Shown piece by piece: positions 35,122 to 43,715 of a DNA stretch of 64,000 nt. The DNA lies in NCBI RefSeq assembly GCF_014199215.1, contig NZ_JACIJC010000003.1, positions 310,001 through 374,000 on the forward strand. The letters are read 5' to 3'. The notes under the pieces are model-generated. The model was given only the letters and a program-made list of their open reading frames with translations. It was not told the DNA's origin and searched no databases. The stretch's first letter is position 1. The number at the start of each line of letters is the position of its first letter. Source of the DNA: Sphingobium boeckii. Its GTDB lineage: Bacteria; Pseudomonadota; Alphaproteobacteria; Sphingomonadales; Sphingomonadaceae. Both the position numbers and the translations under genes were made by a program.

Positions 35122-35751
35122 TCAGACCGCGTAGCTGACCGTGGTCTTGACAGCGCGACGACGCATCGAGCCACCGACAAAGCCGAAGCCAGTGATCATC
35201 ATCGCCCAGGTCGCAGGCTCAGGAACGGCAGCGACGTCAAACGAGAACTGGCCGGCATAGTCCGAGGTGGAACCGCCCGGGACGGCCGAATTTGCGCTCA
35301 CGTTATTCACGTTGGCGGTGCGCTCCCAGCCGAAGCCGGTCAGCGTGTATTGCGCATTGTCGATCAGCGCCGAGGTGCCGGAAACCAGCGTCTTGGCGGT
35401 AGCGTCATAAACGCCTGCGATCGAAGCGCCGCCTTCGAACTTCAGCGTGAGCTGATAGAAAGGATCGGAATTGGTATTGGTGCCAACGGGCCAGCCATCG
35501 CCGAGAACGACGAAGTCGTTCGCACCCAATTCGCTGGGATTGTTAATCGCCTGATCCTGCGGGTTCAGGCCATTGAAAGCCGGCTGACCGAGGAACAGCG
35601 TGTAAAAACCGTCGACCGTGGTGTTCCATACGGTTCCGGAGGCCTGCTGCGAGGCATTGAGACCGCGCACTTCGGCGCTGATCAGATTTGCTGCATTTGC
35701 AGCCGATGTCATGGAAAGCAAGGCCGCGCCGGCCAGTAGATAACGCTTCAT
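35122..35751 (-). CDS. PEPxxWA-CTERM sorting-signal protein
   Basis: A 209-residue exported protein: signal peptide (MKRYLLAGAALLSMTSAANA), a low-charge Asn/Thr/Gly-rich body, and a C-terminal sorting domain VPEPATWAMMITGFGFVGG followed by basic residues SMRRRAVK. This is the alphaproteobacterial PEP-CTERM variant, presumed to be processed by an exosortase at the PEP site and displayed at the surface. The start ATG 35751 is preceded by AAGGGG. Two exosortase-A-associated glycan genes lie 2-5 kb away. The body has no recognised domain. Confidence 0.92.
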   Translation of the reverse strand: MKRYLLAGAALLSMTSAANAANLISAEVRGLNASQQASGTVWNTTVDGFYTLFLGQPAFNGLNPQDQAINNPSELGANDFVVLGDGWPVGTNTNSDPFYQLTLKFEGGASIAGVYDATAKTLVSGTSALIDNAQYTLTGFGWERTANVNNVSANSAVPGGSTSDYAGQFSFDVAAVPEPATWAMMITGFGFVGGSMRRRAVKTTVSYAV

Positions 35752-35915
35752 TTTACAGGTCCCCTTGGGTGATCGAGACAACCGCATCGTCGCGGTTCGA
35801 CAGTCCCCTAACCCTGAAAAAATCCTTAAGAAACAATTTCTTTTGGGTTAACGGCTGACGTTTCAATTCGGGACGTTAGGCATTTTAATGCACATTTTCA
35901 GGGAACCAAATCGGC

Positions 35916-36602
35916 CTAGCCGAGTCTGCGGCCGACCCAGACGACGCGGCCGATGATGCCGACGTCGCCTGGCCGGCAATCGGGCCAGGATGGATAGGCG
36001 GGATTGTCGCTCTGCACCGTGAGCGTGCGTCCCGCCGGATTGAGCGCGATCCGCTTCACCATCAACGCATCCTCCAGCCGTAGGACATAGATGCCGTCGC
36101 GCAACCGCGCCGCCGCATCGCCGCTGTCGATCATGATCTCGTCCCCATCGGACAGCGTGGGGGCCATGGAATCGCCTTCCACGCTGATGATCGAGAAATT
36201 GGCGGGATCGCCCGCCGCGAGATCGCGCAGATAGTGCGGATGAAAACCCAGCCGGGAGTGCACGCGTTCATCCCCGGATAGCGCGCCCGCGCCTGCCGAT
36301 GCACCGATCGCGAGCCGCGGGATCAGCACCAGATCCGCCGCCGGATGCCGCCGCGCCTTTTCCGCGCGCACGGCGCGGGGCGGCACAGCATCGCCACGCC
36401 CGCCAAGCACTGATTCGGCCACGCCGAAAAAGCCCGCCAATAGCCGCCGGTCTTCCTCGTCCAGCTTCCTGGGCGTCCCGCGATGGATGAACTGCTGAAT
36501 ATAGGCCGGATTGCGCCCGATCATCCGCGAGAGCGAGGCATAATCCCCGCCCTTTTCGCGAATCAGCGCATCCAGCGCGGCACGGGGATCTGATTGGTCC
36601 AT
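35916..36602 (-). CDS. S24/LexA-like repressor with helix-turn-helix
   Basis: A 228-residue protein: an N-terminal XRE-like DNA-binding region (about 20-45, YASLSRMIGRNPAYIQQFIH) and a C-terminal S24 peptidase domain with nucleophile Ser145 in EGDSMAPTL and general-base Lys183 in ALMVKRIA. Ala-Gly pairs at 103-104 and 105-106, about 40 residues before Ser145, are candidate self-cleavage sites as in LexA and phage repressors. It is divergent from a Cro-sized gene with three palindromes between them. No phage genes are nearby. Confidence 0.9.
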   Translation of the reverse strand: MDQSDPRAALDALIREKGGDYASLSRMIGRNPAYIQQFIHRGTPRKLDEEDRRLLAGFFGVAESVLGGRGDAVPPRAVRAEKARRHPAADLVLIPRLAIGASAGAGALSGDERVHSRLGFHPHYLRDLAAGDPANFSIISVEGDSMAPTLSDGDEIMIDSGDAAARLRDGIYVLRLEDALMVKRIALNPAGRTLTVQSDNPAYPSWPDCRPGDVGIIGRVVWVGRRLG

Positions 36603-36619
36603 TCCGACACATATAGCAT

Positions 36620-36667
36620 AGGAAATTTCCTTTGCAATGTAGGATTTTTCCCAGCAGGAAATATCCT
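36620..36667. promoter_or_regulatory. Triple operator-like palindromes between S24 repressor and Cro-like gene
   Basis: Three related sites: AGGAAATTTCCT (36620-36631, perfect), AGGATTTTTCCC (36641-36652, imperfect) and AGGAAATATCCT (36656-36667, near-perfect). Centre spacings are 21 and 15 bp. The first is 18 bp upstream of the S24 start, and the third 33 bp upstream of the Cro-like start. The arrangement resembles phage-type tripartite operators. Confidence 0.75.
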
Positions 36668-36700
36668 ATCGATCATCGACTCGGGGAAAGGACCGCCACC

Positions 36701-36889
36701 ATGAACTTGCTTCGCCGCATCGAACGGCATCTCGATCACCACCGCATCGCCCAAACGCGTTTCGGGCGGGACGCCGCCGGAGACCCCCGCCTGGTGAGCG
36801 ACATGCGCAATGGCCGCGAGCCGCGCTGCCAGCTCGCCCAACGCGTCACCGCCTATATGGACGGGCAGGATGCGGGGGTGCACTCGTGA
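36701..36889 (+). CDS. Cro-sized helix-turn-helix-like small protein
   Basis: A 62-residue protein from ATG 36701 (GGGGAAAGGA upstream). The segment HHRIAQTRFGRDAAGDPRLV followed by SDMRNGREPR has the spacing of a short helix-turn-helix, as in small regulators that pair with S24 repressors. It is divergent from that repressor and overlaps the next gene by 4 bp (GTGA). DNA binding is inferred from size, context and pattern. Confidence 0.72.
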   Translation: MNLLRRIERHLDHHRIAQTRFGRDAAGDPRLVSDMRNGREPRCQLAQRVTAYMDGQDAGVHS

Positions 36890-37221
36890 AGGGTGGCCCA
36901 CGCAAGACTGCCCGGCTGGCCGATCCGCATGCGGGGCTGCTGCGTCATATAGAGGCGCGGATGGCGCGCGAGGGGCTGGCGGCAGAGCTGCAGGAAAGCC
37001 GTTCGGAACGCTGGGCAAGCGCCACCTTCACCGGGGCGCGGCATCGCTTCCATTTCAGCGCGATCGGCGCTGGTGCAATTACGGGACTGGAGCGAATGGG
37101 GCAGGATCTGGGGGAGAGCGATTTCGCCCTGCCCGATCACATCGTAGCGGACATCGCGCTGTTCAAGCGCGGCGACGGGCTAGGGTTCGATGTGGAGGCA
37201 CTCACCGTGGAGGCGCATTAG
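36886..37221 (+). CDS. Conserved-type protein of unknown function, coupled to Cro-like gene
   Basis: A 111-residue protein starting at GTG 36886 inside the GTGA overlap with the Cro-like gene. The C-terminal two-thirds (ATFTGARHRFHF, LPDHIVADIALF, FDVEALTVE) look like a small alpha/beta domain; no signal peptide, membrane segment or catalytic motif is visible. Tight coupling suggests it works with the regulator pair. It overlaps the convergent membrane protein gene by 4 bp. Confidence 0.7.
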   Translation: MKGGPRKTARLADPHAGLLRHIEARMAREGLAAELQESRSERWASATFTGARHRFHFSAIGAGAITGLERMGQDLGESDFALPDHIVADIALFKRGDGLGFDVEALTVEAH

Positions 37222-37955
37222 GCGCTCCGCGCCGCAAGCCTCTGCAGCGTGCCCAGGGCATCCCGCAGCGCATCGTCCATATCGCGCACGGGGGAGAATG
37301 GAGCCGTGCGGACCGCGGCAACCGGGATCGGTGCCGCCGCGGCCATTGCCTTGCGGCGGCGCAGGCCGGCTTCCAGACGAGCGACAAGCTCGGTGAGGCT
37401 GAGCGTGGCGATCGGCGCGGCTTCCAGCGACGGCGCACCCCAGCGCACCGGCTCGATCAGGGCCGGCTCGGGATCCTGCATCTCATCGAACCAGGGATCG
37501 GGCTCCCACAGCATCCGGCCCGGTTCGGCGATCATCGGCGCATCGCCTTCGGCGACGGGATCATTCTCGAACGGCAGCACGGCGCGGTCCGCTGCACGGA
37601 TGCTGTCAAACGGCGCACCGAGATCGGTGGCGGCGAAGATCGGGCGAAGAATGGGGAGATCATCGCGGAACACGTCATAGGCATCCGCTTGCTCATCCGC
37701 AGCGGGCCAGACGAGGCCCAGCACAATCCATAGGGAGAGGCCCGTCATCATGCCGGCGGACGCCGCGATCAATCCCCGTGCGGTCAGCCCCAATGGCGCT
37801 TCCGCCGCTGCCAGCACAGCAGGCAGTCCGCTGGCCAAGACGAGATTTTCCAACAGGACGACCGGCAGCGACAGGATCGCCACCGCCACGATCAATCCGG
37901 CCATCAGCGCGGTGATCGCGGGTGTCTGCGTGCGCGGGAGAATTTCGGTATTCAT
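37218..37955 (-). CDS. Membrane protein of unknown function in exosortase-linked operon
   Basis: A 245-residue protein with two hydrophobic segments (about 15-45 and 58-84) and an acidic, Pro-rich cytoplasmic or periplasmic tail ending in a basic amphipathic part (LEAGLRRRKAMAAAA). Its ATG overlaps the stop of the glycosyltransferase by 4 bp (ATGA), so it is co-translated with an exosortase-A-associated enzyme. No family recognised. Confidence 0.72.
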   Translation of the reverse strand: MNTEILPRTQTPAITALMAGLIVAVAILSLPVVLLENLVLASGLPAVLAAAEAPLGLTARGLIAASAGMMTGLSLWIVLGLVWPAADEQADAYDVFRDDLPILRPIFAATDLGAPFDSIRAADRAVLPFENDPVAEGDAPMIAEPGRMLWEPDPWFDEMQDPEPALIEPVRWGAPSLEAAPIATLSLTELVARLEAGLRRRKAMAAAAPIPVAAVRTAPFSPVRDMDDALRDALGTLQRLAARSA

Positions 37956-39169
37956 GGTCTTGTCCCCTGGAGCCTGAGCCCCGTCAGTCTTTGGTAAACA
38001 GGGAGATAACGCGAAATGTTTGACGACCAGTTACGATCGCGCTCCACAAAGGCACGCGCCACGGTGCGGCGCATCTCCCAGCCCGCACGATCCGCAAACA
38101 TCCCGATCAGAGATTGCGCCAGGGCGGCGGGATCGTCGGGGGGAAAGAGCGTGCCGGTCACGCCATGCTCGATCAGCTCGCGATGCCCACCCACGTCGGA
38201 CGCCGCCACCAGCCGCCGCTGCGCCATGGCTTCCAAAGGCTTGAGCGGCGTGACAAGCTCGGTCAGCCGCATCGCCTTGCGCGGATAGGCCAGGATGTCG
38301 ACCACACCATAGTAACGCTCCACCTGCTCATGCGGCACGCGCCCGATGAAGCGGATGCGATCCACCGCCGATGATGCCGCCGCCTGCGCCTTGAGCGCAG
38401 CCTCCATCGGCCCGCCGCCCACCAGCAGGAGATGCGCACCGGGCCGCGAAGCCATGATCATCGGCATCGCCGCGATCAGATCGTCCAGCCCCTCATAATC
38501 ATAGAAGCTGCCGATGAAGCCGATCACTTCGGCACCGCCCAGTCCAAGTGCGCTGATCAGCGCCTGATCGGGCGGTGGCGGATCACCGAACAGGCCAAGG
38601 TCCACGCCATTGGGCGATACGAAGATCTTGCCCGCATCCACGCCGCGCGCGATCAGATCGCTCCGCAATCCCTCGCAGATCACCGCCACCGCATCGGCCT
38701 TATGCGCGGCGCGCGTCTCGAGCTGGCGGGTGAGCCAGTAAAGCGCTGACCCCTCCCGCCCAGTCCCGTTGCCCACCGCCGCATCTTCCCAGAAGGCGCG
38801 GATTTCATAGACCAGGGGAATGCCATGGCGCTTCGCCACGCGCTGCGCCGCCAGCGCATTGAGCACCGGGGAATGTGCGTGGAGCTGATCGGGCTTCCAT
38901 TCCCGCACCAGCCGGTCGAGCCGATCGGTGAGCGCGGAAACCTCGCGCCATTCGCGCAGCGGGCTGGGCACGGCCTTGATCGCGGGCGTGCGGAAGAAGA
39001 GCAGCCCTTCCACCTCTTCCGGGTCCGGCGCCTGATGGTTGTAGCGCGGCCCGGTCACCCCTGCGACATCCCAGCCCATGGCAAGCTGCGCCTTCATGAT
39101 CGCGCGCGTGCGGAATGTGTATCCACTGTGCAGCGGCAGGCTGTGATCGAGGATATGCAGGATGCGCAT
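37952..39169 (-). CDS. Exosortase-A-associated glycosyltransferase, GT4 family
   Basis: A 405-residue GT-B enzyme matching the PEP-CTERM/XrtA-system glycosyltransferase family (TIGR04063 type). The hallmark N-terminus RILHILDHSLPLHSGYTFRT is present, as is the donor-binding region (VSPNGVD, IGFIGSFYDYEGLDDLI, and the E-containing LTELVTPLKPLEAMA). The start ATG 39169 is chosen over 39190 because family members begin with MRILH. It likely adds sugars to exopolysaccharide or PEP-CTERM proteins. It is divergent from the O-glycosylation ligase. Confidence 0.92.
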   Translation of the reverse strand: MRILHILDHSLPLHSGYTFRTRAIMKAQLAMGWDVAGVTGPRYNHQAPDPEEVEGLLFFRTPAIKAVPSPLREWREVSALTDRLDRLVREWKPDQLHAHSPVLNALAAQRVAKRHGIPLVYEIRAFWEDAAVGNGTGREGSALYWLTRQLETRAAHKADAVAVICEGLRSDLIARGVDAGKIFVSPNGVDLGLFGDPPPPDQALISALGLGGAEVIGFIGSFYDYEGLDDLIAAMPMIMASRPGAHLLLVGGGPMEAALKAQAAASSAVDRIRFIGRVPHEQVERYYGVVDILAYPRKAMRLTELVTPLKPLEAMAQRRLVAASDVGGHRELIEHGVTGTLFPPDDPAALAQSLIGMFADRAGWEMRRTVARAFVERDRNWSSNISRYLPVYQRLTGLRLQGTRP

Positions 39170-39232
39170 CGCATCGCCTTGCACCGGCAAGGTTTAACGT
39201 GACGTCAACCGCGCCCGGCTATGGCGGTTTGC

Positions 39233-39412
39233 GTGATCGACAATTTCTCCCTTCTGCTCACGCACGCGCTGCTGCTGATTGCGGCCTGGCGGCTGATCGC
39301 GCGCGCGGATCTGGATCGCGAGCCGCCTCCGCCGCAGGATGAAGCGCCGGCGCGCGGTTTCGCTCCAAGGCCCGGATCACCCCCGAAACCCGGAGTGAAG
39401 CCGGGTGCGTGA
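39233..39412 (+). CDS. Small membrane protein upstream of O-glycosylation ligase
   Basis: A 59-residue protein with one hydrophobic segment (about 5-22, SLLLTHALLLIAAWRLIA) and a Pro-rich tail. The start is GTG 39233; ATG 39221 is the alternative. It overlaps the ligase gene by 8 bp. Small proteins of this layout occur upstream of this ligase in other sphingomonads as far as I recall. Function unknown. Confidence 0.62.
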   Translation: MIDNFSLLLTHALLLIAAWRLIARADLDREPPPPQDEAPARGFAPRPGSPPKPGVKPGA

Positions 39413-40769
39413 ACTGGCCTTTATCGGATTTCTCGCAGCATTGTTCGGGCTGGGGCTGAAGCGGCCCTTCCTGTTCATCCTGGCCTATGTCTATGTCGAT
39501 ATCGTCTCGCCCCAGCGGCTGAGCTATCTGCTGCTCAATTCAGTGCCGATCTCGATGGTCGCGGCGGGATTGGCGGTGCTGGGCTGGCTGGCAATGGACG
39601 ACAAGCGCAACGCCCGCTTCGCGCCGCGCCAGGCGCTGATGCTGATCCTCCTGCTCTATTGCGGTGCCACGCTTGGGGCATCGCCCTTCCCGCTTGAGGC
39701 CTATGCCAAATGGGATTGGGTGTGGAAGGCGCTGGCCTTTGCGATCTTCCTGCCGCTCACCCTGCATACGCGCCTGCGGATCGAGGCGCTGGTGCTTTAC
39801 ATGATCCTGTGCGCGGCCTCGATCATCATCGTGGGCGGCCTCAAGACCGCCACGGCGGGCGGCGGCTATGGCGTGCTCAATCTGATGGTCTCCAACAATT
39901 CCGGGCTTTACGAGAGCAGCACGATCGCCACGGTGGCGATCGCGATCGTGCCGCTGATCCTGTGGCTGATGAAATATGGCACGATCTATCCACCCGATTG
40001 GCGCGTCCGCCTCTTTTCCGGGGCGCTGATCTTCGCCTGCCTGCTGATCCCGATCGGCACGGAAGCGCGCACCGGGCTGATCTGCATCGCCGTGCTCGGC
40101 CTGCTGCTGCTCCGCTTCAACCGGCGGCGCTTTCTCTATATCGGGCTGGCGGGCGCACTCGGGCTGATCGCATTGCCGCTGCTGCCATCCAGCTTCACGC
40201 AGCGCATGGATACGATCCAGGGCTATAAGGCGGATAGCAGCGCCAATACGCGGCTGGCGGTGTGGGGCTGGACCTGGCAATTCGCCAAGGATCATCCTTT
40301 CGGCGGCGGCTTCGAATCCTATCGCGCCAATCGGCTGCGGATCGAGAATGAGACGAGGCTGGGCGTGGGCATCGGCGCGGATGTGAAAAAGACGGTGCAT
40401 TTCGATGCCGCGCGCGCCTTTCACAGCGCCTATTTCGAGATGCTGGGCGAACAGGGCTATCCGGGGCTCATGCTGTGGCTGGCGATCCAGTTGGGCGGGC
40501 TTTTCCGCATGGAGGTAATCCGGCGGCGCTATCGCGACCGGGATCGCCCGGATGAACTCTGGGTCGCCCCGCTCGCCGTGGGGCTGCAACATGCGCACAT
40601 CATCTATCTGATCGGTGCGCTCTTCGTGGGTATCGCGTTCCAGCCCTTCATCTTCATGCTCATCGGCGTGCAGATCGGGCTGAGCAGCTATTTGCAGCGG
40701 CGGGAAAAAGAAGCCGGGTTCGTGCCGATATTTGCGAAGAGGAAAAGCGCAAAACAGATTGTGACATAA
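39405..40769 (+). CDS. Putative O-glycosylation ligase, exosortase-A-associated
   Basis: A 454-residue inner-membrane protein of the Wzy/WaaL-like O-antigen ligase superfamily, exosortase A subgroup (TIGR03097 type). About ten hydrophobic segments, the characteristic N-terminus FLFILAYVYVDIVSPQRLSY, and a periplasmic loop with WGWTWQFAKDHPFGGGFESY followed by HSAYFEMLGEQGYPGL, which contains the conserved His and Gly residues. It probably transfers a polymerised glycan to surface acceptors. Start GTG 39405, overlapping the preceding small gene. Confidence 0.9.
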   Translation: MRELAFIGFLAALFGLGLKRPFLFILAYVYVDIVSPQRLSYLLLNSVPISMVAAGLAVLGWLAMDDKRNARFAPRQALMLILLLYCGATLGASPFPLEAYAKWDWVWKALAFAIFLPLTLHTRLRIEALVLYMILCAASIIIVGGLKTATAGGGYGVLNLMVSNNSGLYESSTIATVAIAIVPLILWLMKYGTIYPPDWRVRLFSGALIFACLLIPIGTEARTGLICIAVLGLLLLRFNRRRFLYIGLAGALGLIALPLLPSSFTQRMDTIQGYKADSSANTRLAVWGWTWQFAKDHPFGGGFESYRANRLRIENETRLGVGIGADVKKTVHFDAARAFHSAYFEMLGEQGYPGLMLWLAIQLGGLFRMEVIRRRYRDRDRPDELWVAPLAVGLQHAHIIYLIGALFVGIAFQPFIFMLIGVQIGLSSYLQRREKEAGFVPIFAKRKSAKQIVT

Positions 40770-40784
40770 TTGGCATCCCAAATC

Positions 40785-40853
40785 CGTTTATCCCGAGCGC
40801 GGTCGAGAGACGTATGTCGTCACCAACGTCCCTCGACTTCCTCGGGATAAACG
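40785..40853. repeat. Palindromic repeat family 1, diverged copy
   Basis: CGTTTATCCCGAGCGCGGTC and CCTCGGGATAAACG bound a 69-bp imperfect palindrome in the 98-bp gap between two convergent genes, where it may serve as a transcript end. Confidence 0.85.
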
Positions 40854-40867
40854 CATCGATGATCAAC

Positions 40868-41407
40868 CTAGCGCCGCTCGATCGCCTCAATCAGCGCTTC
40901 GGTAAACGCCGGAATATCGTCCGGCTTGCGGCTGGTGATCAGGAAGCCGTCTTCCGCCACGGCCTGATCGACTACGTTGCCGCCCGCATTCGTCAGATCG
41001 GTGCGCACCGAGGGCCAGCCTGTCACGGTCTTTCCGCGCACCACATCGGCCTCCACCAACAGCCAGGGCGCATGGCAGATCGCCGCCACGGGCTTTTCCG
41101 CATGGATGAAATCGCGAATCGCATCGATCACCTTGGGCTCCATCCGGAGGCTATCGGGATTGGCGACGCCACCAGGCAATAGCAGCGCGTCATAATCGGA
41201 GGCCTTGACGGCATCGAGCGTCATGTCCGGCTTGATCCGGTCGCCCATCTTGTCATGCTTCTTGCCCTGGATGGGATCGAGCGCAGGAGACGCCAGATGG
41301 ACCGTGGCACCCGCCGCCATAAGCGTCTCGCGCGGATCGAACAGTTCGGAATTCTCAAACCCGTCAGTGGCGAGGATCAGAATCTTGGCGTCCGAGATAC
41401 TGGGCAT
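40868..41407 (-). CDS. DJ-1/PfpI family protein (type 1 glutamine amidotransferase-like)
   Basis: A 179-residue protein with the DJ-1/PfpI fold. The nucleophile-elbow cysteine is in AAICHAPWLL, the conserved glutamate in DGFENSEL, and LLLPGGVANPDSLR precedes the active site. Such proteins act as deglycases, chaperones or proteases in stress; specific activity is unassigned. The start is ATG 41407, with AGGAGA upstream. Confidence 0.9.
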   Translation of the reverse strand: MPSISDAKILILATDGFENSELFDPRETLMAAGATVHLASPALDPIQGKKHDKMGDRIKPDMTLDAVKASDYDALLLPGGVANPDSLRMEPKVIDAIRDFIHAEKPVAAICHAPWLLVEADVVRGKTVTGWPSVRTDLTNAGGNVVDQAVAEDGFLITSRKPDDIPAFTEALIEAIERR

Positions 41408-41498
41408 AATTGTCTCCTGTTGCATGAATTCATAGGCTTAACCCGGAATGCGCACACCCGTTCCGGAACGATCCGGCAGGGCGTGGGTTGAAACGGGC

Positions 41499-42524
41499 AT
41501 GTCGAAAGAAGCGCACCCCCAGGATCGCCTTTGCTATGTCGATGACGGCCTGCCCGGCATCACGCGCCGCAAGGCCGGTCACGGCTGGGCCTATACCGAT
41601 GCCAAGGGGGAGCGGATCAAGGACCGGGACGAGATCGACCGGCTGAATGCGGTCGCATTGCCGCCCGCCTATCAGGATGCCTGGTTCTGCCCGTCCGCGG
41701 ACGGCCATATCCAGGCGACAGGCTTTGACGAAAAGGGACGCAAGCAATATCGTTATCACCCCGAATTTCGCGCGAGGCAGGACAGCGCGAAATATGACAA
41801 ATGCAGCGATTTCGGCCGCGCACTGCCGCTGATCCGCGCGCGGGTGGAATCCGATCTGCGCCGCACCGCGCTCAGCAAGGAGCGCGCCGTGGCGGCCATC
41901 GTGCGCCTGCTCGATCGCGGACGGCTGCGCATCGGCAATGAATCCTATGTGAAAGCGAACAAGAGTTTCGGCGCGACCACACTCCGATCGCGCCACGCCA
42001 AGGTGATCGGCAACACGCTGCGGCTGAGCTATCGTTCGAAATCGGGCAAGGACCGCGTGGCCGCGATCACCGACGGATCGCTCGCGCGTTTCGTCAAGCG
42101 CTGCCAGGATCTGCCGGGGCAGCATCTGTTCCAGTTCCTCGATGATAATGGAGCGGCTCATGCCGTCACCTCGACCGATGTGAACGCCTATCTGCGCGAG
42201 ATCACCGCGAGCGATTTCACCGCGAAAAATTTCCGCACCTGGGGTGCCAGCCTGATCGCGTTCGAGACCCTGCACGGCGCCGATTGCAAATTGTCTCTGA
42301 AATCCATGCTTGAGCCCGTGGCCGAAGACCTAGGCAATACGCCCGCGATCGCCCGCAAATCCTATGTGCACCCGGCGCTGATCGATCTGGCGGGGCAGCA
42401 AGGCGCTCTGCCCTTGCGTCTCCCGCGTGCGACCCGGTATCTGGGCCGCACTGAGCGTGGGCTGATCGCTTTTCTCGATGGCCTGAACACCGAGACCAAG
42501 GCCAAGCCCGCCCTAGCGGCCTGA
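41499..42524 (+). CDS. DNA topoisomerase IB (poxvirus type)
   Basis: A 341-residue bacterial type IB topoisomerase that relaxes supercoils by forming a 3'-phosphotyrosine. YVDDGLPGITRRKAGHGWAY near the N-terminus is the standard bacterial start, and LLDRGRLRIGNESYVKANKS, FTAKNFRTWGAS and the nucleophile Tyr289 in SYVHP are visible. I choose ATG 41499; ATG 41448 is possible. It is followed after 11 bp by mscS-like gene. Confidence 0.93.
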   Translation: MSKEAHPQDRLCYVDDGLPGITRRKAGHGWAYTDAKGERIKDRDEIDRLNAVALPPAYQDAWFCPSADGHIQATGFDEKGRKQYRYHPEFRARQDSAKYDKCSDFGRALPLIRARVESDLRRTALSKERAVAAIVRLLDRGRLRIGNESYVKANKSFGATTLRSRHAKVIGNTLRLSYRSKSGKDRVAAITDGSLARFVKRCQDLPGQHLFQFLDDNGAAHAVTSTDVNAYLREITASDFTAKNFRTWGASLIAFETLHGADCKLSLKSMLEPVAEDLGNTPAIARKSYVHPALIDLAGQQGALPLRLPRATRYLGRTERGLIAFLDGLNTETKAKPALAA

Positions 42525-42535
42525 GAAGGATTTTG

Positions 42536-43714
42536 ATGACTGCCCCCAATAGCGCCGCGCCCCTGATGATCGACGGGACGAGCATCCCAACGCTGTGGAA
42601 TGACAGCGTGCAATGGTTATCCGATCACAGCTTCCAGATTCTGATCGCCGCCGCCATCGGCGCTGGCATCTTCTTCGCCTTGCTCGGCATTCGCCGGATC
42701 GGCGTGAAGATGTGCGACAAGGAGGATCTGACCGGCTGGCGCACGATCATCGGCCGCGCCATATCGAAGACGGGCACCATCTTCATGGTGCTGGTCGCTG
42801 CCAAGCTGGTTTCGGGCTATGCGCAATCACCGGCGCTGCTGGCCTCCACGATCAATTTCCTCTTCACCATCACCGCCGTGTTCCAAAGCGCGATCTGGGT
42901 GCGGGAGATTGCACTGGGAATGATCGAGCGTCGCGCCGGCACCGATGCGCATCATGCCGAAGCGCTGGGCAATGCGATGGGTATCATCCGGCTGCTGATC
43001 ACGGTCACCATCTTCGCGATCGCGCTGATCCTGGTGCTGGACAATCTGGGCGTGAATGTCACCGGCCTCGTCGCCGGTCTCGGCATCGGCGGCATTGCGA
43101 TCGGCATGGCGGCCAAGGGCATATTCGATGATCTGTTCGCCGCGCTCTCCATCCTGTTCGACAAGCCCTTCCGCCGCGGCGATGCGATCAAGTGGGACAG
43201 CACATCGGGCACGGTGGAGGCGATCGGGCTGAAGACCACGCGCGTCCGCTCGGTCACGGGCGAGGAGGTGGTGATCTCCAACGCCAATCTGCTCAACAAG
43301 GAATTGCACAATATGGCCCGGCTCCGCCGCCGCCGCCATGTGCTGATGATCGGCGTCACCTATCAGACGCCGCCCGAGGTCTGCGCCGAAATTCCCGCGA
43401 TCATCAAGGAGATCGTGGAGGAACAGGAAAAATGCCAACTCGTCCGCTGCGGAATGACCGCCTTCGGCGGATCGAGCCTGGATTACGAGATTCAGTTCGA
43501 TGTGATGTCCGAAACCTATGAAGTGGTGTTTGCTGCGCGCCACGCGGTATGCGTCGCGATCCTTCAGCGCTTCAACAAGGAAGGCATCGAATTCGCCTAT
43601 CCCACGCAGACGAGCTTCACCGCCGCGCCGGATGGCACGCTGGTGATGCCCTATGCGGATGATCCCGCGCCTCCGCCTGTGAAGACGCCGGCGGCAAAGA
43701 AGAAACTTTCATAA
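42536..43714 (+). CDS. Small-conductance mechanosensitive channel (MscS family)
   Basis: A 392-residue channel. Four hydrophobic segments are followed by the pore-lining helix and beta domain: GLVAGLGIGGIAIGMAAKGI, FAALSILFDKPFRRGDAI, and SNANLLNKELHNMAR. This is longer than E. coli MscS (286) through an extra N-terminal helix and a Lys/Pro tail. It would release solutes on osmotic downshock. ATG 42536 with AGAAGGA upstream. Confidence 0.93.
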   Translation: MTAPNSAAPLMIDGTSIPTLWNDSVQWLSDHSFQILIAAAIGAGIFFALLGIRRIGVKMCDKEDLTGWRTIIGRAISKTGTIFMVLVAAKLVSGYAQSPALLASTINFLFTITAVFQSAIWVREIALGMIERRAGTDAHHAEALGNAMGIIRLLITVTIFAIALILVLDNLGVNVTGLVAGLGIGGIAIGMAAKGIFDDLFAALSILFDKPFRRGDAIKWDSTSGTVEAIGLKTTRVRSVTGEEVVISNANLLNKELHNMARLRRRRHVLMIGVTYQTPPEVCAEIPAIIKEIVEEQEKCQLVRCGMTAFGGSSLDYEIQFDVMSETYEVVFAARHAVCVAILQRFNKEGIEFAYPTQTSFTAAPDGTLVMPYADDPAPPPVKTPAAKKKLS

Positions 43715-43715
43715 G

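Noticed and set aside
35916-37221. Prophage remnant
   Set aside because: The S24 and Cro-like genes suggest phage ancestry, but there is no integrase, attachment-site repeat, or structural or replication gene nearby.
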